From assembly GCA_945869305.1 (NCBI GenBank), contig CAMBOH010000004.1, positions 1 to 55,367 on the forward strand: DNA of 55,367 bases, in the 5' to 3' direction. Below the pieces are notes generated by a model. It saw only the letters and a list, made by a program, of their open reading frames with translations. It did not search any database and had not been told where the DNA came from. Positions within the stretch are counted from its first letter, which is position 1. The number at the start of each line of letters is the position of its first letter. Shown in pieces: positions 33,413 to 42,869 of the stretch. The stretch is from an uncultured bacterium (GTDB lineage Bacteria > Bacteroidota > Bacteroidia > Bacteroidales > Bacteroidaceae). The translations under genes and the position numbers were made by a program.

Positions 33413-34003
33413 TCATACGGCCAACGAGATGTGGTCTTGGGAAGCCATGCGTCGCATGTTGAGTATGGCGTAGTGCATCCGCCCCAGGGCCGTGTTGATG
33501 CTGACCCCGGTGATGTCGGATATTTCCTTGAAACTCAGGTTCTGATAGAAGCGCATGTGCACCACTTCGCGCTGGTTGGCGGGCAGGTTGTCCATGAGGC
33601 GGCGCACGTCGTTGAGCACCTGTTCTGTCACCATCTCGCTCTCCCGGTAGGAGTCCTCCAGCAGGGCTGCGTTCTGCCACGCGTTTTCGGCATCATCTTC
33701 ATACAGGATGTTCTCGTTGCGTTCCAGGCGGAACTGGTCGATGAGCAGGTTGTGGGCGATGCGGGTTAGCCAGGCGTAGAACTTGTCGCTGTGTTTGTAG
33801 CGGCCTTGGCGTAAGGTTATGATGGCCTTGACAAACGTCTCTTGGAACAAGTCGTCTGCCATGTCTTCGTTTCGTACAATGTATGATATGTAGGAATAGA
33901 GCCTATCTTGGTAGCGTAGCAACAGCACATCGAATGCCTCGTTGCAGCCGGACACAAAAAGAGCGACCAACTCATCGTCGGTGCGCAAAGTCAATTCTTC
34001 CAT
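33413..34003 (-). CDS. ECF sigma factor (sigma-70 family)
   Basis: A 196-residue extracytoplasmic-function sigma factor. Region 2 spans about residues 20-95: YQDRLYSYISYIVRNEDMADDLFQETFVKAI for core binding, then FYAWLTRIAHNLLIDQFR for -10 recognition. Region 4 spans about 130-190, with LPANQREVVHMRFYQNLSFKEISDITGVSINTALGRMHYAI as the helix-turn-helix. There is no anti-sigma (FecR) gene beside it and no membrane anchor. It is more like the free-standing ECF sigma factors conserved across Bacteroidales than the FecI-type partner of a SusCD operon, although two SusCD pairs lie 2-15 kb to the right. Confidence 0.9.
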   Translation of the reverse strand: MEELTLRTDDELVALFVSGCNEAFDVLLLRYQDRLYSYISYIVRNEDMADDLFQETFVKAIITLRQGRYKHSDKFYAWLTRIAHNLLIDQFRLERNENILYEDDAENAWQNAALLEDSYRESEMVTEQVLNDVRRLMDNLPANQREVVHMRFYQNLSFKEISDITGVSINTALGRMHYAILNMRRMASQDHISLAV

Positions 34004-34071
34004 TACTTATAGATATGTTGATATTGCGAAGTAATGTAGTTCGATAGGCTTTAGGGTATTGGTTCGTGATG

Positions 34072-34102
34072 CAAAAATAGTTTTTTCTGTTTGAAACAGC
34101 AA
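34072..34102 (-). promoter_or_regulatory. Promoter of the ECF sigma factor gene
   Basis: Leftward TTG (complement of 34100-34102), 20 bases, then TATTTTTG (complement of 34072-34079). The start site would be near 34065, a leader of about 60 bases. Confidence 0.65.
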
Positions 34103-34596
34103 GCGTTGCGCAATAAAATGCGCTTTGTCTCGTTTGTTTCTTCTTTCTGCTTGTCGTTCGTTGGGTCGCGTGTGCCTTTCCGTCGGCGGTGTGCTACATG
34201 ACGGATGTTTGGGGTTTCTCTGTGAATTGGCATTACGCAGATATGTATTGCACATTTTGCAGAGTTTTGTGTAAGATATAAGCCGCTTGGATTCGTCCGA
34301 TTGCCGGGAAAAAATTTCTGCCTTTTTCAGCTTAATTGTTTAATAGGAGGAGCTTTTCTGAACAAATCTTGGAACTCAATGGAAAAGAAGGCTTGTTTGG
34401 TAAAAAGAATTGACGTTTCAGACTTTCGGAAATAGCCTTAAAAGATACCTGTCGGGCAGTCCATAGGACGAAAGCAGGGGTTTTGGGCAAAACCGGCAGG
34501 CCGCCTTGTAGTGTAAGAGCGGTTTGTAAGCTACTAGCCTCAGACGGTGAAGGCAAAAAAACGTGGTGGCTGAAAGGGGAGATAAAAATCTTTCGT
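34103..34596. other. Gene-free divergent region
   Basis: About 490 AT-richer bases between the sigma factor promoter and the promoter of the Rid-like gene. No convincing gene is seen on either strand. A small hairpin, GGTTTT-GGGC-AAAACC, lies at 34479-34494. A small RNA cannot be excluded. Confidence 0.5.
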
Positions 34597-34748
34597 TACT
34601 TTTGCACGCAATTTGAGGCAGGCAGCCGCTATGCAGCGAAAGTCAGGCCTCATGGGCTACGACAGGGGCTCTGTCTGGATAAACAGGGAGAACCTTTGTC
34701 AGAAAGTAAGAGGAAAAGCCTTAGACTAACGAGTATTCCTAACTATTC
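34597..34748 (+). promoter_or_regulatory. -7 box and structured leader of the Rid-like gene
   Basis: TACTTTTG at 34597-34604 gives an expected start near 34611 and a leader of about 138 bases. The leader can fold GAGGC with GCCTC around an inner CCGCT/AGCGG-type stem (34614-34652), and then GACAG with CTGTC. No known riboswitch class was recognised. The -33 element is weak. Confidence 0.5.
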
Positions 34749-35837
34749 ATGGAAAATTGTCGCTTTTATGTATTGCAGCCCGAAGCGGGCCAGACCCTGC
34801 TGCAACAGGCCGACGACCTGTTGCGCCAGATGGAAAACCTGCTCAGAGCAGGCGAATGCAGTTTGGACGCACTGCTGCAAATGCGTATCTATGTGACCGA
34901 TGCCGCAAACCAATGTGTCGATTTGCGTGCCCACCGCTTGGTGGCAGACTTTTGCGGACTGGGCGTGGTGAGCTTCGTGGAACAACCTCCGTTGGGAGGC
35001 GGCAAACTGGCTGTGCTGCTCTGGTTCGTGGCGGGCAAGGTGGAAGGCCGTGAGGTAAGGCAGCTGCCCGACGGGCAATGCGTCAGGCTGACGGTTGACG
35101 GATTGGATTATCTGTTCCAGACAGTCCGGTGGACGGGTGAAGGAATGCCCGAAACGCCTGAACTACAGACAAAACAAGCCTTCTGTAGCCACGAAGCGCA
35201 GTTACGGAGCCTGGGCTTGAATCTCAAAGATCACTGCCAGCGCACCTGGATTTACGTGCGTGACGTAGACAATCAGTATGCCGAAGTTGTCAAGGCACGC
35301 AACGATGTGTTCGGCCAATGTGGCTTGACACCCGAAACACACTTTATCGCATCGACCGGCATTGGCGGAGCCAGTGAGTGTGTGAATGCTTCCGTGGCCA
35401 TAGACTTCTTTTCGGTCGGCGGACTGCCAGCCGAAGCGGTGTCTTATCTGCACGCTTTGGACTATCTCAATCCCACCCATGAATACGGTGTAGCTTTTGA
35501 GCGCGGCACGCGTCTTTCGCTGCCCCGCGAGCAACTGTATATGATTTCGGGCACAGCCAGCATAGACCGCACGGGTGCTTGTGTCCATCGCGGCGATGTG
35601 CTCACCCAGACCGGCCGCCTTTTCTTGAACATCGAAAAGCTGCTGCAGTCGGGCGGGGCTTCGCTGGCCGATGTGTCCTACTTTGTGGTCTACCTGCGCG
35701 ATGTGGCCGACAAGGCCTCCGTCTCGCGCTACTTGCGGTTGCGCTTTCCCGATGTGCCCTGTTTGGTGCTGTCGGGTAGGGTGTGTCGTCCCGAATGGCT
35801 CATTGAGGTAGAGTGCATGGCGGTAAAAGCGTATTGA
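34749..35837 (+). CDS. Rid/YjgF-fold protein, chorismatase-like
   Basis: A 362-residue protein without signal peptide. It appears to contain tandem Rid (YjgF/YER057c) folds: about 1-115 (LLQQADDLLRQMENLLRAGECSLDALLQMRIYVTD) is a diverged copy, about 120-235 a middle copy (QRTWIYVRDVDNQYAEVVKARNDVF, ETHFIASTGIGGA) and about 240-362 the last copy (ISGTASIDRTGACVHRGDVLTQTGRLFLNIEKLL). This tandem layout and the GIGGASECVNASVAIDFF segment recall chorismatases (FkbO/Hyg5/XanB2 type), which cut chorismate to hydroxybenzoates or dihydroxy acids. Catalytic residues were not verified, so the reaction is open. It stands alone, divergent from the sigma factor gene. Confidence 0.65.
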   Translation: MENCRFYVLQPEAGQTLLQQADDLLRQMENLLRAGECSLDALLQMRIYVTDAANQCVDLRAHRLVADFCGLGVVSFVEQPPLGGGKLAVLLWFVAGKVEGREVRQLPDGQCVRLTVDGLDYLFQTVRWTGEGMPETPELQTKQAFCSHEAQLRSLGLNLKDHCQRTWIYVRDVDNQYAEVVKARNDVFGQCGLTPETHFIASTGIGGASECVNASVAIDFFSVGGLPAEAVSYLHALDYLNPTHEYGVAFERGTRLSLPREQLYMISGTASIDRTGACVHRGDVLTQTGRLFLNIEKLLQSGGASLADVSYFVVYLRDVADKASVSRYLRLRFPDVPCLVLSGRVCRPEWLIEVECMAVKAY

Positions 35838-36004
35838 GAATCAACGGGTTAATTGTCTGTTATCTGCACTTCGCCAATGACGCGCGTATGTACATCGACG
35901 AAAAAAGCTTACACTTTGCTCTTTCCGAGCTGAGAAGCGTTTAACATTTCCCCTCATTTTTACTCTTAATAATTCTTAATCGCCTAAAAAGTAGCCCTGC
36001 AGTC

Positions 36005-36269
36005 TTGGCCGTTGCCATGAAAAAACGATTAAATTTGCAGTCACTACATGGCCTGTGCCTGCGTGTCTGGTGGCAATTTGCATTAAGAGACGTTTAGGTA
36101 TAGCTGCGCGTTTTGAAGTGTTGGCTTTTAAAAATCGCCGCTTAGAGGCCCTGCTGTTGACCTATCCAAATCTTTATACATACCCTTTCGGTTGCGTCAT
36201 CACCTATAGCTGGCACAACCCTCCTAAATCCTTCAGGAAAATATAAAACAAAAAGAACTAATCTAATTA
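36005..36269 (+). promoter_or_regulatory. Promoter and long leader of the FAS1/SusCD operon
   Basis: TTG at 36005-36007 and TAAATTTG at 36030-36037 (spacer 22) fit a Bacteroidetes promoter. The start would be near 36044, which leaves a leader of about 225 bases before the first ATG. No other gene fits in 35838-36269. The last 35 bases before the ATG are A-rich, as is usual for strong translation in this phylum. Confidence 0.55.
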
Positions 36270-39200
36270 ATGCGTATGAAAAACCGTTTTTGCAGAATGG
36301 GAAAGACGCTGCTTGGTGCAGTGTGTTTGCTGTCGACATGCGGCGTAACGTACTCATGCTCCGATGATTTCGACCTCGACGAAACGAGTCCGTCATTCCT
36401 TGGAGAGAGTATTTACGACGAGTTGAACAAAAGGCAGAATTTCACGACGGTAATCAAGTTGATTGACGAACTCGGTTACAAGGACGTGATGTCGCAAACG
36501 GGTAGTAAGACCCTCTTCGTTGCCGACGATGAGGCTTACAAGAACTTCTTTGCCACACAAACAGCCTGGGTGGATGGAATGGGTAACCCCGTTCGCAGTT
36601 ATGACCAGCTCTCGACCAGCCAGAAGCGTCTGCTCCTGAATGGTTCTATGCTGAACAACGCTTATGTGCTGGAGATGCTCACCACCATTCAAGGACCGGT
36701 GAAGAATCTTTGCTTGCGTCAGCTGTCGGGTATCTCGGCAACTGACTCTGTGCCGTTCTTCCGTTCAGAGGAACTCTTTGAGAACCTGAACGAAGGCCAG
36801 CTTGATGAAAACGGAAAGCCGACGAACGTGGACAAGAAGTTCTGGGACAAGTACCGCAATGGCGGCAAGGGCCTCTATCTGGCTCTCGACAAGACTGAGC
36901 CCATGTTCACCCACTTCCTCGAAGCTCAACTGAAGGAAAAGAAGATTACTCACGGAGATGTCTCGTTCGTTCTGAACCTGGACAATACAGATAAGGAGTG
37001 GAGCGATGAAAACACTGAGAACCGCAGTTATGCTTATGATTGTCAGATTACGGAGGCCGACAATGTCTGCTTGAACGGTTACTTCCACGTGCTCGACAAG
37101 GTGATGGTTACGCCCTCCAATATGGCAGAGGTAATCCGTACCAACGGTTCTACCAACCTCTTCAGCTCGATGCTGGAGCGCTTCAGCGCACCTTACTACG
37201 ATGCTACGCTGACACAGGAGTACAAGGCACTGCACAACATTGCCGCCGACTCCGTGTTCCAGAAGCTCTATATCTCGCAGCGTTCGCAAATCGGTGCCAT
37301 TACGCTTGATCCTGATGGAGAAACATTGGGTGACTATCCTTCGCTGGCCTATGACCCGGGATGGAATACCTACAGTGTGAACAACTCGACCAAGGAACAG
37401 GACATGGCTGCCATGTTCGTGCCCTCTGATGAGGCTATGCGCGAATACTTCGTGAACGGCGGTGGCAAGATGCTGATCGAACGCTACGGTACGCGTCCCA
37501 ATACCTACGAGAACCTGCAGTTCAACCTCTTCCAGATTCCTCTGAACATCGTGAAACCTCTGATTGCCAACCTGATGAAGGAATCGTTCAACGAGTCTGT
37601 GCCCAGCAAGTACCTGACCATCATGAACGATGCCCAGGACCAGATGTTCAGTGCCGAGACCTACAAGTCTATTGCCGAATACAAGGCCCTGTTTGACAAG
37701 GTGCTGCTGGCCAACAACGGTGTCGTATATGTCATGAACCGTGTCATTGGTCCGGCTACCTACTCCTCAGTCATGGCTCCGGTGCTCTATAACGAAGGTA
37801 CCCAGGTGATGAACCGTGTGATTCACGCTGATGACAACTTCACGACGACCAACTACCAGAACGCTCCGTTGCGTAAGTTCTACAGCACCTACCTGCTCGC
37901 CATGCAGTCGAACTTCACCCTGTTCGTTCCGACCGACGAAGGTTTGAAGAACTACGGTATGATTGACCCCATGAGCCTTTCGGCTGCCCGTAAGACCAAC
38001 TACCGCTTCTGGACCTTCCAGCCCGAAGAGGTGAAGGCGTCGGGTGGCAAGCGTCTGGCCGTACGTGCCGAGGCTTATGCCTTTGACCAGAAGACTCCGC
38101 TGAACGAGTCTACCGGCGGCACACCCAAGCAGACGGTATCGGCCGACATCGACCTCGACACAGAATGGGGTAAGGTGAAGGCACAGATGCTGACCGACAT
38201 GCTCGACCAGCACATCCTGGTTCATGAGAACAGTGACGAGGGCGAACTGGGCGTGAACACTTCTCGCCAGTACTTCCTCTCGCGCAGCGGTGCACCTGTG
38301 TTTATCAAGTCCGGCCGCAACAACGGCTCCAATGTGGGCATGAAGGTTGAAGGCGGTATGCAGAACTGGCTGAACAACGACGCGTATGACACCAACGACT
38401 TTGACTGTACCGTACAGGCCAGCCACGACATGAGCCGCGGCACCAATGGCTACGGTAACGGTATGACTTATTTTATTGACCGTCCTATCCAGGCTACAGT
38501 GAACAATGCCTATCGCGTGATGAGCACCACTGACAGCTATATGGACTTCTTCAACGCTTGTCTGGAACTCGACCGCAACACCGAACTGGTGTACACCCTG
38601 TTCCATGAGGACGATATGGAAGATGCCGATTGGAAGAACGAATCCAAGAAGTATCAGATCTTCTCCAGCGAAAACGAGCGCTACACCCAGTATGACCTGA
38701 CCACCAAGACTTACACGCAGTTGGTTCGTTTCTTCAACAACTACCGCTACACGATTTTCGTACCCTCTGCCGATGCCATGCAGAGCGCCTTCAACAACGG
38801 TTTGAAGACCATCGAGGAAATCCAGCAGTTTGTTGACGAGAACACTGACGAAAACAATGTGCTTGACCCTGAAGCCAAGGCCAAGGCACAGGCCATGCTT
38901 GTCTGCTACGTAAACTTCCTGAAGTACCACTTCTGTGACCAGTCGGTATTTGTTGATAACTGTACGGACGAAGTTCAGTGTCAGTCGGCTTGCTCCGATG
39001 AAGAGGGCAACTACCTCAGCGTCTATGTACACCAGACTCCCGGTGCCATCTCACTGACCGACCACAGCAACCGCTCGATCAACGTGACGGGTACTTACAA
39101 CCAGTTGGCACGCGATTTTGAGCTGGATGCTCCGACCGACAATGCCCGCGCCATTCGTTCGTCTTCTTACGTGGTGCTGCACAATGTGAACAATTATCTC

Positions 39201-39293
39201 CTCTTCGACAGCAGCCTGAAGGACAACTTCAGTAAGGCTTGGGAAACTCCCGCCGAAGCAAAGGCATTTGTGAAGAAGTTCCGTCTTATGTAA
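36270..39293 (+). CDS. Fasciclin (FAS1) domain lipoprotein with four repeats
   Basis: A 1007-residue exported lipoprotein; the signal ends at TYSC with lipid Cys30, followed by SDDFDLDE, an acidic stretch that in Bacteroidetes marks lipoproteins sent to the cell surface. Four FAS1-like units are visible by their C-terminal boxes: NGYFHVLDKVMVTP near 270-283, NGVVYVMNRVIGP near 482-495, NGMTYFIDRPIQAT near 730-743 and SSYVVLHNVNNYLLF near 970-985. The matching N-terminal boxes read TLFVADDEAYKNF, MFVPSDEAMREYF, FTLFVPTDEGLKNYG and YTIFVPSADAMQSAF. FAS1 domains bind carbohydrates, proteins or other cells. First gene of the seven-gene operon; SusC starts 13 bases later. Confidence 0.88.
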   Translation: MRMKNRFCRMGKTLLGAVCLLSTCGVTYSCSDDFDLDETSPSFLGESIYDELNKRQNFTTVIKLIDELGYKDVMSQTGSKTLFVADDEAYKNFFATQTAWVDGMGNPVRSYDQLSTSQKRLLLNGSMLNNAYVLEMLTTIQGPVKNLCLRQLSGISATDSVPFFRSEELFENLNEGQLDENGKPTNVDKKFWDKYRNGGKGLYLALDKTEPMFTHFLEAQLKEKKITHGDVSFVLNLDNTDKEWSDENTENRSYAYDCQITEADNVCLNGYFHVLDKVMVTPSNMAEVIRTNGSTNLFSSMLERFSAPYYDATLTQEYKALHNIAADSVFQKLYISQRSQIGAITLDPDGETLGDYPSLAYDPGWNTYSVNNSTKEQDMAAMFVPSDEAMREYFVNGGGKMLIERYGTRPNTYENLQFNLFQIPLNIVKPLIANLMKESFNESVPSKYLTIMNDAQDQMFSAETYKSIAEYKALFDKVLLANNGVVYVMNRVIGPATYSSVMAPVLYNEGTQVMNRVIHADDNFTTTNYQNAPLRKFYSTYLLAMQSNFTLFVPTDEGLKNYGMIDPMSLSAARKTNYRFWTFQPEEVKASGGKRLAVRAEAYAFDQKTPLNESTGGTPKQTVSADIDLDTEWGKVKAQMLTDMLDQHILVHENSDEGELGVNTSRQYFLSRSGAPVFIKSGRNNGSNVGMKVEGGMQNWLNNDAYDTNDFDCTVQASHDMSRGTNGYGNGMTYFIDRPIQATVNNAYRVMSTTDSYMDFFNACLELDRNTELVYTLFHEDDMEDADWKNESKKYQIFSSENERYTQYDLTTKTYTQLVRFFNNYRYTIFVPSADAMQSAFNNGLKTIEEIQQFVDENTDENNVLDPEAKAKAQAMLVCYVNFLKYHFCDQSVFVDNCTDEVQCQSACSDEEGNYLSVYVHQTPGAISLTDHSNRSINVTGTYNQLARDFELDAPTDNARAIRSSSYVVLHNVNNYLLFDSSLKDNFSKAWETPAEAKAFVKKFRLM

Positions 39294-39306
39294 TAAATCT
39301 AATATT

Positions 39307-42300
39307 ATGAATAACATCAAGTTTCTATTGACGCTTGCGCTGTGCTTTTGCTGCTCCCTTTCGTACGCACAAAAGCGCATCTCGGGTCGTGTCTGGAGTA
39401 AACAGGACGGACCGATTGTCATGGCGTATGTTGTAGAGCAGGATAAGAATAACCGTAACGTTACTGCAGCACAGACCGATGCCAACGGTAACTTCTCGAT
39501 GGTTGTGAAGAATCCTGAGAACAAATTGAGAGTATCTTACATCGGTTATCAGACCAAGGTGCTGGCTATCGGTGCAAACACCAAGTTCAACATCGAGCTG
39601 ATCGACAAGAATACTTTTAAGGAAGCTTCGGTTACGGTGACCCGTAAGACGCGCTCCAATGGTCTGGTCATTCCCGAACGAGAAATTTCGACAGCCCAGC
39701 AGACACTCGACATGGACCAGATGGCCGGTCTGTCGTTCGAAACGGCAGCCGACGCACTCCAGGGTGAGATTGCCGGTTTGGATATCGTGTCAAACTCTGG
39801 TAACCTGGGTTCCGGTTCGAGTATGCGTCTTCGTGGTGTTTCATCTATCAACGGTAGTCAGGAACCTCTGATTGTAGTTGATGGCAACATCCTGGAGGAC
39901 TATAACAATGATGATCTCGACCTCGACAACATGGAGAACGAAGAGCAGTTCGCCACTCTGTTGCAGGTAGCTCCCGAAGACATCGCCAGCATCAAGGTGC
40001 TGAAGGATGCTGCGGCAACGGCTATCTGGGGTTCGAGAGGTGCAAACGGTGTAATCGAAATCACTACCCGTCGTGGTGCCCGCGGCAAGACCCGCGTGAA
40101 CTTCAGCTACCGCTTTTCTGGTGCCTGGCAGCCCGAAGGCATGAACATGCTGAACGGTGACGGCTACACCATGATGTTGAAGGAAGCATACCACAATCCC
40201 CGCATCCTGTCGGAAGAGCAGTCGAACATCGCAGAAATCATGTATCTGCAGAACTACTCCTCTTATTATGGTAACTATAACAAGAACACCGACTGGGTGA
40301 AGGAGGTTACACAGTTCGGTCAGACTCACAACTACTCCGTTTCGGTTTCGGGTGGTGGTGAAAAGGCCAACTTCCGTGTGTCAGGTACCTATGACCACGA
40401 GACCGGTACCATCATCAAGCAGGCTCTTGACCGTTTGACAACCCGTCTGGCACTCGACTACTGGGTGTCTGACCGCATCAAGTTCTCGTCAACGTTTGCC
40501 TTGACTTACACCAAGAACAAGAAGAACTACACCAGCGACCTGTTGGGCCGTGCCTACAACGCCATGCCTAACATGTCGGTATACCGTAATGAGTATCGCG
40601 AAACCGCCGACGGCGTAGGCGAATACTTCAACACGGGCGAATACTTTATCATGCCTCCCGCAGCCGGTGAAAGAGGTCTGATCAGTCCTACCAGTGGCAA
40701 GTCGTCTTACTTCCTGAGCGACATGGTTGAAAACGGTAACCCTGTGGCAATTGCCAACCTGGCTTGGGCCAACACCTCTTCTTACACCATCCAGCCCCAG
40801 TTCCAGCTTGAGTACAAGCTGTTGGGCAAGAGCGACGACGAGACGCAGCTGGACTATCGTGGCGAGGTTTACCTCAACGCCTTTACGCAGACCGACGATT
40901 CTTACTATCCCGGTGCACTGACCTCGAAGAGCTGGTACGATTCGGGCGGTACGAACCTTACTTCTGACTACGAACAGAAGCACCTCAAGTTCACGACCCG
41001 TCATCAGCTGACCTTCCATCCCCACTTCGCCAACGACCAGCACCAGCTGCAGGTAATGGGACGCTTTGAGGTATCAAGCCAGAACTCCACTACCCAGTAT
41101 CTTTCTTCTAACGGTATTGTCGGTGGTATCTCCGACCCGACAGTTCCCGGCTATCTGACCGACTCCTGGACCGGTACGGGCAAGGGCCATGAAGCATCGG
41201 GCTTGGGCTCTCTGCACTATGCCTACGGTTCGAAGTACGTGTTCGACGTGACGGTGCGTGCCGATGGTAGCACCCGTTTCGGTTCGGGCAACAAGTGGGG
41301 TGTATTCCCCGGTATCTCCGGCCGTTGGAACATTTCGGACGAAGCTTTCTTTGAACCTTTGAAGAAGGTAGTCAGCATGTTCGCCTTGGCTCCGGGTTGG
41401 GGTATCAACGGTAACACGCCGGGTTCCGAAGGCTTGATGTACAACAAGTACGCCAGCAACAACACCGCCTACAATGGTACACAGGTGATGTATCCCTCCA
41501 ATCTCAAGCTCACCGAAATCCGCTGGGAGAAGACCAAGTCATGGAACGTCGGTGTTTACTTGAACCTGTTTGAGGACCTGATTCAGTTGAACCTGAACGT
41601 CTACAACAAGAAGACCACCGACCTGTTGAACTCCAACGTGCGTGTTCCTTCTACCTCTGGTTTCTCCTACCTGTCCTATGCCAACGTCGGCGACATGGAG
41701 AACGAAGGTTGGGAACTCTATGCCAGCACCCGTGAAATCTTCAAGGTGGGCAAGTTCAGCATGAAGCTGCGCGGTAACATCGCCCAGAACCTGAACACCA
41801 TCACCAAGATGGATGCTTCGGTATTGGCTTCCAACAATGTGGACTATGGCTACGCCAACGGTGAATACATGAAGCGCGTGCAGATCGGTAATGCTCTCGG
41901 TGGCATCTACGGTTTCCGCTTCAAGGGCGTTTACGCTTTCGACTATGACCACAACGGTTACTTCACCAACGACGAGAAGAACCAGTGGTACGATGCACAG
42001 GGCAACCAGAATACGGCTGCCGCCCAGACTGACCCTGCGCTTCGCAAGTCTACGCCTATCGTATTCGATGCTGCCGGCAATGTAGTATACGACAAGAACG
42101 GCAACCCGCTCCCCATGTACTTCAACTACGGTGGCAAGAACTACCAGTTCCAGGGTGGTGACGCCATCTATGAAGATATCAACCACGATGGTAACATCGA
42201 CGAGCTTGATATTGTCTATCTCGGTACCTCCAACCCCAAACTCAATGGTGGTTTCGGTCTGGAGTTCAAGTATGACCGCTGGACTTTGAAGACCAACTTC

Positions 42301-42732
42301 AATTTCCGCGTGGGCAACAAGATCATCAACTTGGCCCGCCTGAATGCCGAGAGCATGTTGAGCAACAAGAACCAGAGCCAGGCTGTAAGCCACCGTTGGC
42401 GCAAGAACGGTCAGGTAACGACCATGCCGCGTGCCATCAACCAGGCTGTGACCTCCAGCTTCAACTCTTTGGTTAGTGACCGCTACGTAGAACCCGGCGA
42501 CTTCCTCCGCTTCCAGTACTTCCAGCTGTCCTACAGCGTGAAGCCCGACAAGCTCAAGAAGCTCGGTCTGAGCTCGCTGAACATTGCCGCTTCGGGTAAC
42601 AACCTCATCTTCTGGTCGCGTTACTCCGGTGTTGATCCCGAACACTCTTGCGGCGGTATGAATCCCTGTATCGACAACTCGCAAACTCCGCGTTCTCGCT
42701 CGTTCACGTTCAGCTTGAACTTCGGATTCTAA
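39307..42732 (+). CDS. SusC/RagA family TonB-linked outer-membrane protein, first copy
   Basis: An 1141-residue TonB-dependent transporter. A signal peptide (MNNIKFLLTLALCFCCSLSYA) is followed by a carboxypeptidase-regulatory-like domain (ISGRVWSKQDGPIVMAYV, about 23-105). The plug follows at about 115-260, with the SusC-type LRGVSSINGSQEPLIVVDG and SIKVLKDAAATAIWGSRGANGVI. The barrel fills the rest and ends in phenylalanine (FSLNFGF). There is no STN domain, so it does not signal to a FecI/FecR pair. It pairs with the SusD downstream to form a lidded uptake channel driven by TonB-ExbBD. Codon use is biased (many CGT, GGT, AAG, ACC), as for a highly expressed gene. Confidence 0.96.
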   Translation: MNNIKFLLTLALCFCCSLSYAQKRISGRVWSKQDGPIVMAYVVEQDKNNRNVTAAQTDANGNFSMVVKNPENKLRVSYIGYQTKVLAIGANTKFNIELIDKNTFKEASVTVTRKTRSNGLVIPEREISTAQQTLDMDQMAGLSFETAADALQGEIAGLDIVSNSGNLGSGSSMRLRGVSSINGSQEPLIVVDGNILEDYNNDDLDLDNMENEEQFATLLQVAPEDIASIKVLKDAAATAIWGSRGANGVIEITTRRGARGKTRVNFSYRFSGAWQPEGMNMLNGDGYTMMLKEAYHNPRILSEEQSNIAEIMYLQNYSSYYGNYNKNTDWVKEVTQFGQTHNYSVSVSGGGEKANFRVSGTYDHETGTIIKQALDRLTTRLALDYWVSDRIKFSSTFALTYTKNKKNYTSDLLGRAYNAMPNMSVYRNEYRETADGVGEYFNTGEYFIMPPAAGERGLISPTSGKSSYFLSDMVENGNPVAIANLAWANTSSYTIQPQFQLEYKLLGKSDDETQLDYRGEVYLNAFTQTDDSYYPGALTSKSWYDSGGTNLTSDYEQKHLKFTTRHQLTFHPHFANDQHQLQVMGRFEVSSQNSTTQYLSSNGIVGGISDPTVPGYLTDSWTGTGKGHEASGLGSLHYAYGSKYVFDVTVRADGSTRFGSGNKWGVFPGISGRWNISDEAFFEPLKKVVSMFALAPGWGINGNTPGSEGLMYNKYASNNTAYNGTQVMYPSNLKLTEIRWEKTKSWNVGVYLNLFEDLIQLNLNVYNKKTTDLLNSNVRVPSTSGFSYLSYANVGDMENEGWELYASTREIFKVGKFSMKLRGNIAQNLNTITKMDASVLASNNVDYGYANGEYMKRVQIGNALGGIYGFRFKGVYAFDYDHNGYFTNDEKNQWYDAQGNQNTAAAQTDPALRKSTPIVFDAAGNVVYDKNGNPLPMYFNYGGKNYQFQGGDAIYEDINHDGNIDELDIVYLGTSNPKLNGGFGLEFKYDRWTLKTNFNFRVGNKIINLARLNAESMLSNKNQSQAVSHRWRKNGQVTTMPRAINQAVTSSFNSLVSDRYVEPGDFLRFQYFQLSYSVKPDKLKKLGLSSLNIAASGNNLIFWSRYSGVDPEHSCGGMNPCIDNSQTPRSRSFTFSLNFGF

Positions 42733-42778
42733 GCATGAAATCTTCAAACTGCGCTTTCACCGCGTGCGCGCCACGCAG

Positions 42779-42845
42779 GGCAAAGCCGCTTTGCCGGGTG
42801 TGAATCGCAGGTTCGAGGGTCTGAAGCCCCCCAGGGTGAAGGCTC
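42779..42845 (+). promoter_or_regulatory. Intercistronic hairpins between susC and susD, first pair
   Basis: In the 137-base gap GGCAAAG/CTTTGCC (42779-42795) forms a tight stem, and GTTCGAG can pair imperfectly with CTCGTGAAC further on. The gap is GC-richer than the genes around it. No promoter box is seen. It may set the ratio of SusC to SusD messenger by processing or partial termination. Confidence 0.45.
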
Positions 42846-42869
42846 GTGAACACAAATAATCTCTTTATC

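Noticed and set aside
33413-34003. ECF sigma factor as dedicated regulator of the FAS1/SusCD operon
   Set aside because: There is no FecR-type anti-sigma gene, neither SusC has an STN signalling domain, and two unrelated units lie between. It looks like a free-standing sigma factor.
36138-36149. 12-mer shared with the 128-bp repeat (CCGCTTAGAGGC), possible third copy
   Set aside because: The match does not extend beyond 12 bases and there is no palindrome, so chance is sufficient.
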